A DNA stretch of 32,123 nt. Source: CAZGKW01 sp964526295 (lineage in GTDB: Bacteria; Planctomycetota; Phycisphaerae; FEN-1346). Shown one piece after another: positions 31,992 through 32,123 of the stretch. Numbering within the stretch: the first letter of the stretch is position 1; every line of letters starts with the position of its first letter. The DNA lies in NCBI GenBank assembly GCA_964526295.1, contig CAZGKW010000045.1, positions 1 through 32,123 on the forward strand. Direction: 5' to 3'. The translations under genes and the position numbers were made by a program. The notes beneath the pieces were generated by a model. It worked only from the letters and a program-made list of their open reading frames with translations, ran no database searches and was not told the DNA's origin.

Positions 31992-32123
31992 GAGCAATTC
32001 CTCGGCCCGCGGAAAGCCGCCTGGGACCGCAAAGGACGCGAAGAGCGCAAAGAAAGACCTGGGTCAAGAGAACTGCCCTTTCGCAGGTTTTGAGGGTACC
32101 GCGGACGGATGGAGGAAGCAAGG
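31992..32123. other. Window edge upstream of leuS
   Basis: I see no gene here. The minus-strand sequence around 32050-32010 (TTTGCGCTCTTCGCGTCC) resembles a motif often interspersed in bacterial genomes. A 70-residue open frame that ends in the leader peptide continues through the promoter and is not supported. Confidence 0.4.

Overview
The window is high-GC bacterial DNA, most likely from a planctomycete-like lineage. That assignment is an inference from gene content: an FGly sulfatase beside an SGNH hydrolase, a large secreted double-FAD oxidoreductase, a long TPR protein, an acidic-tailed DUF2007 protein, and many short interspersed palindromes. No rRNA, tRNA or CRISPR array was seen. Several clear -35/-10 promoters of the TTGACA/TATAAT type are readable.

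Layout. 240-710: a DinB-family gene, then a minisatellite. 1100-5466: xylulokinase (xylB, minus strand), whose last 576 bp occur twice as a direct repeat (1109-1684 and 3940-4515). Between the repeats sits a lower-GC 2.26-kb insert with its own promoter and a tightly packed three-gene operon ending in a Fic-domain gene. 5672-6139: DUF2007 protein with an Asp/Glu tail. 6205-7774: palindromic repeats, a truncated IS630-type transposase and more repeat debris. 7775-10901: aroA (apparently leaderless), a BamE-like lipoprotein and an RsbU-type phosphatase with a receiver-like domain. 11229-14977: a lower-GC DNA-modification island (ParB-like protein, putative nuclease, Dcm-type cytosine methyltransferase, convergent Vsr). 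15262-20512, minus strand: sulfatase, small Cys-rich protein, SGNH hydrolase, flavin reductase, TPR protein. 20684-21511: lipoprotein. 21998-25007: RodA/FtsW-type glycosyltransferase with an unusual 120-residue insertion, a small membrane protein cut into by a palindrome, and a BI-1 family protein. 25035-28514: 1159-residue double FAD/discoidin oxidoreductase. 28615-31953, minus strand: a metallopeptidase with a likely frameshift, leuS, and a leuS leader that looks like a complete ribosome-mediated attenuator.

How it fits together. The chromosomal backbone is housekeeping (aroA, leuS, rodA-like, xylB) plus envelope and polymer-degradation genes. Two accessory blocks interrupt it: the Fic cassette inside the xylB duplication and the ParB/nuclease/Dcm/Vsr island. 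Both have lower GC than their neighbours and their own promoters, and both fit roles in genome conflict, although neither function can be proven from sequence. At least five families of short palindromic repeats fill the gaps, and two of them run into coding sequence (the end of the 23853 gene and the middle of leuS).
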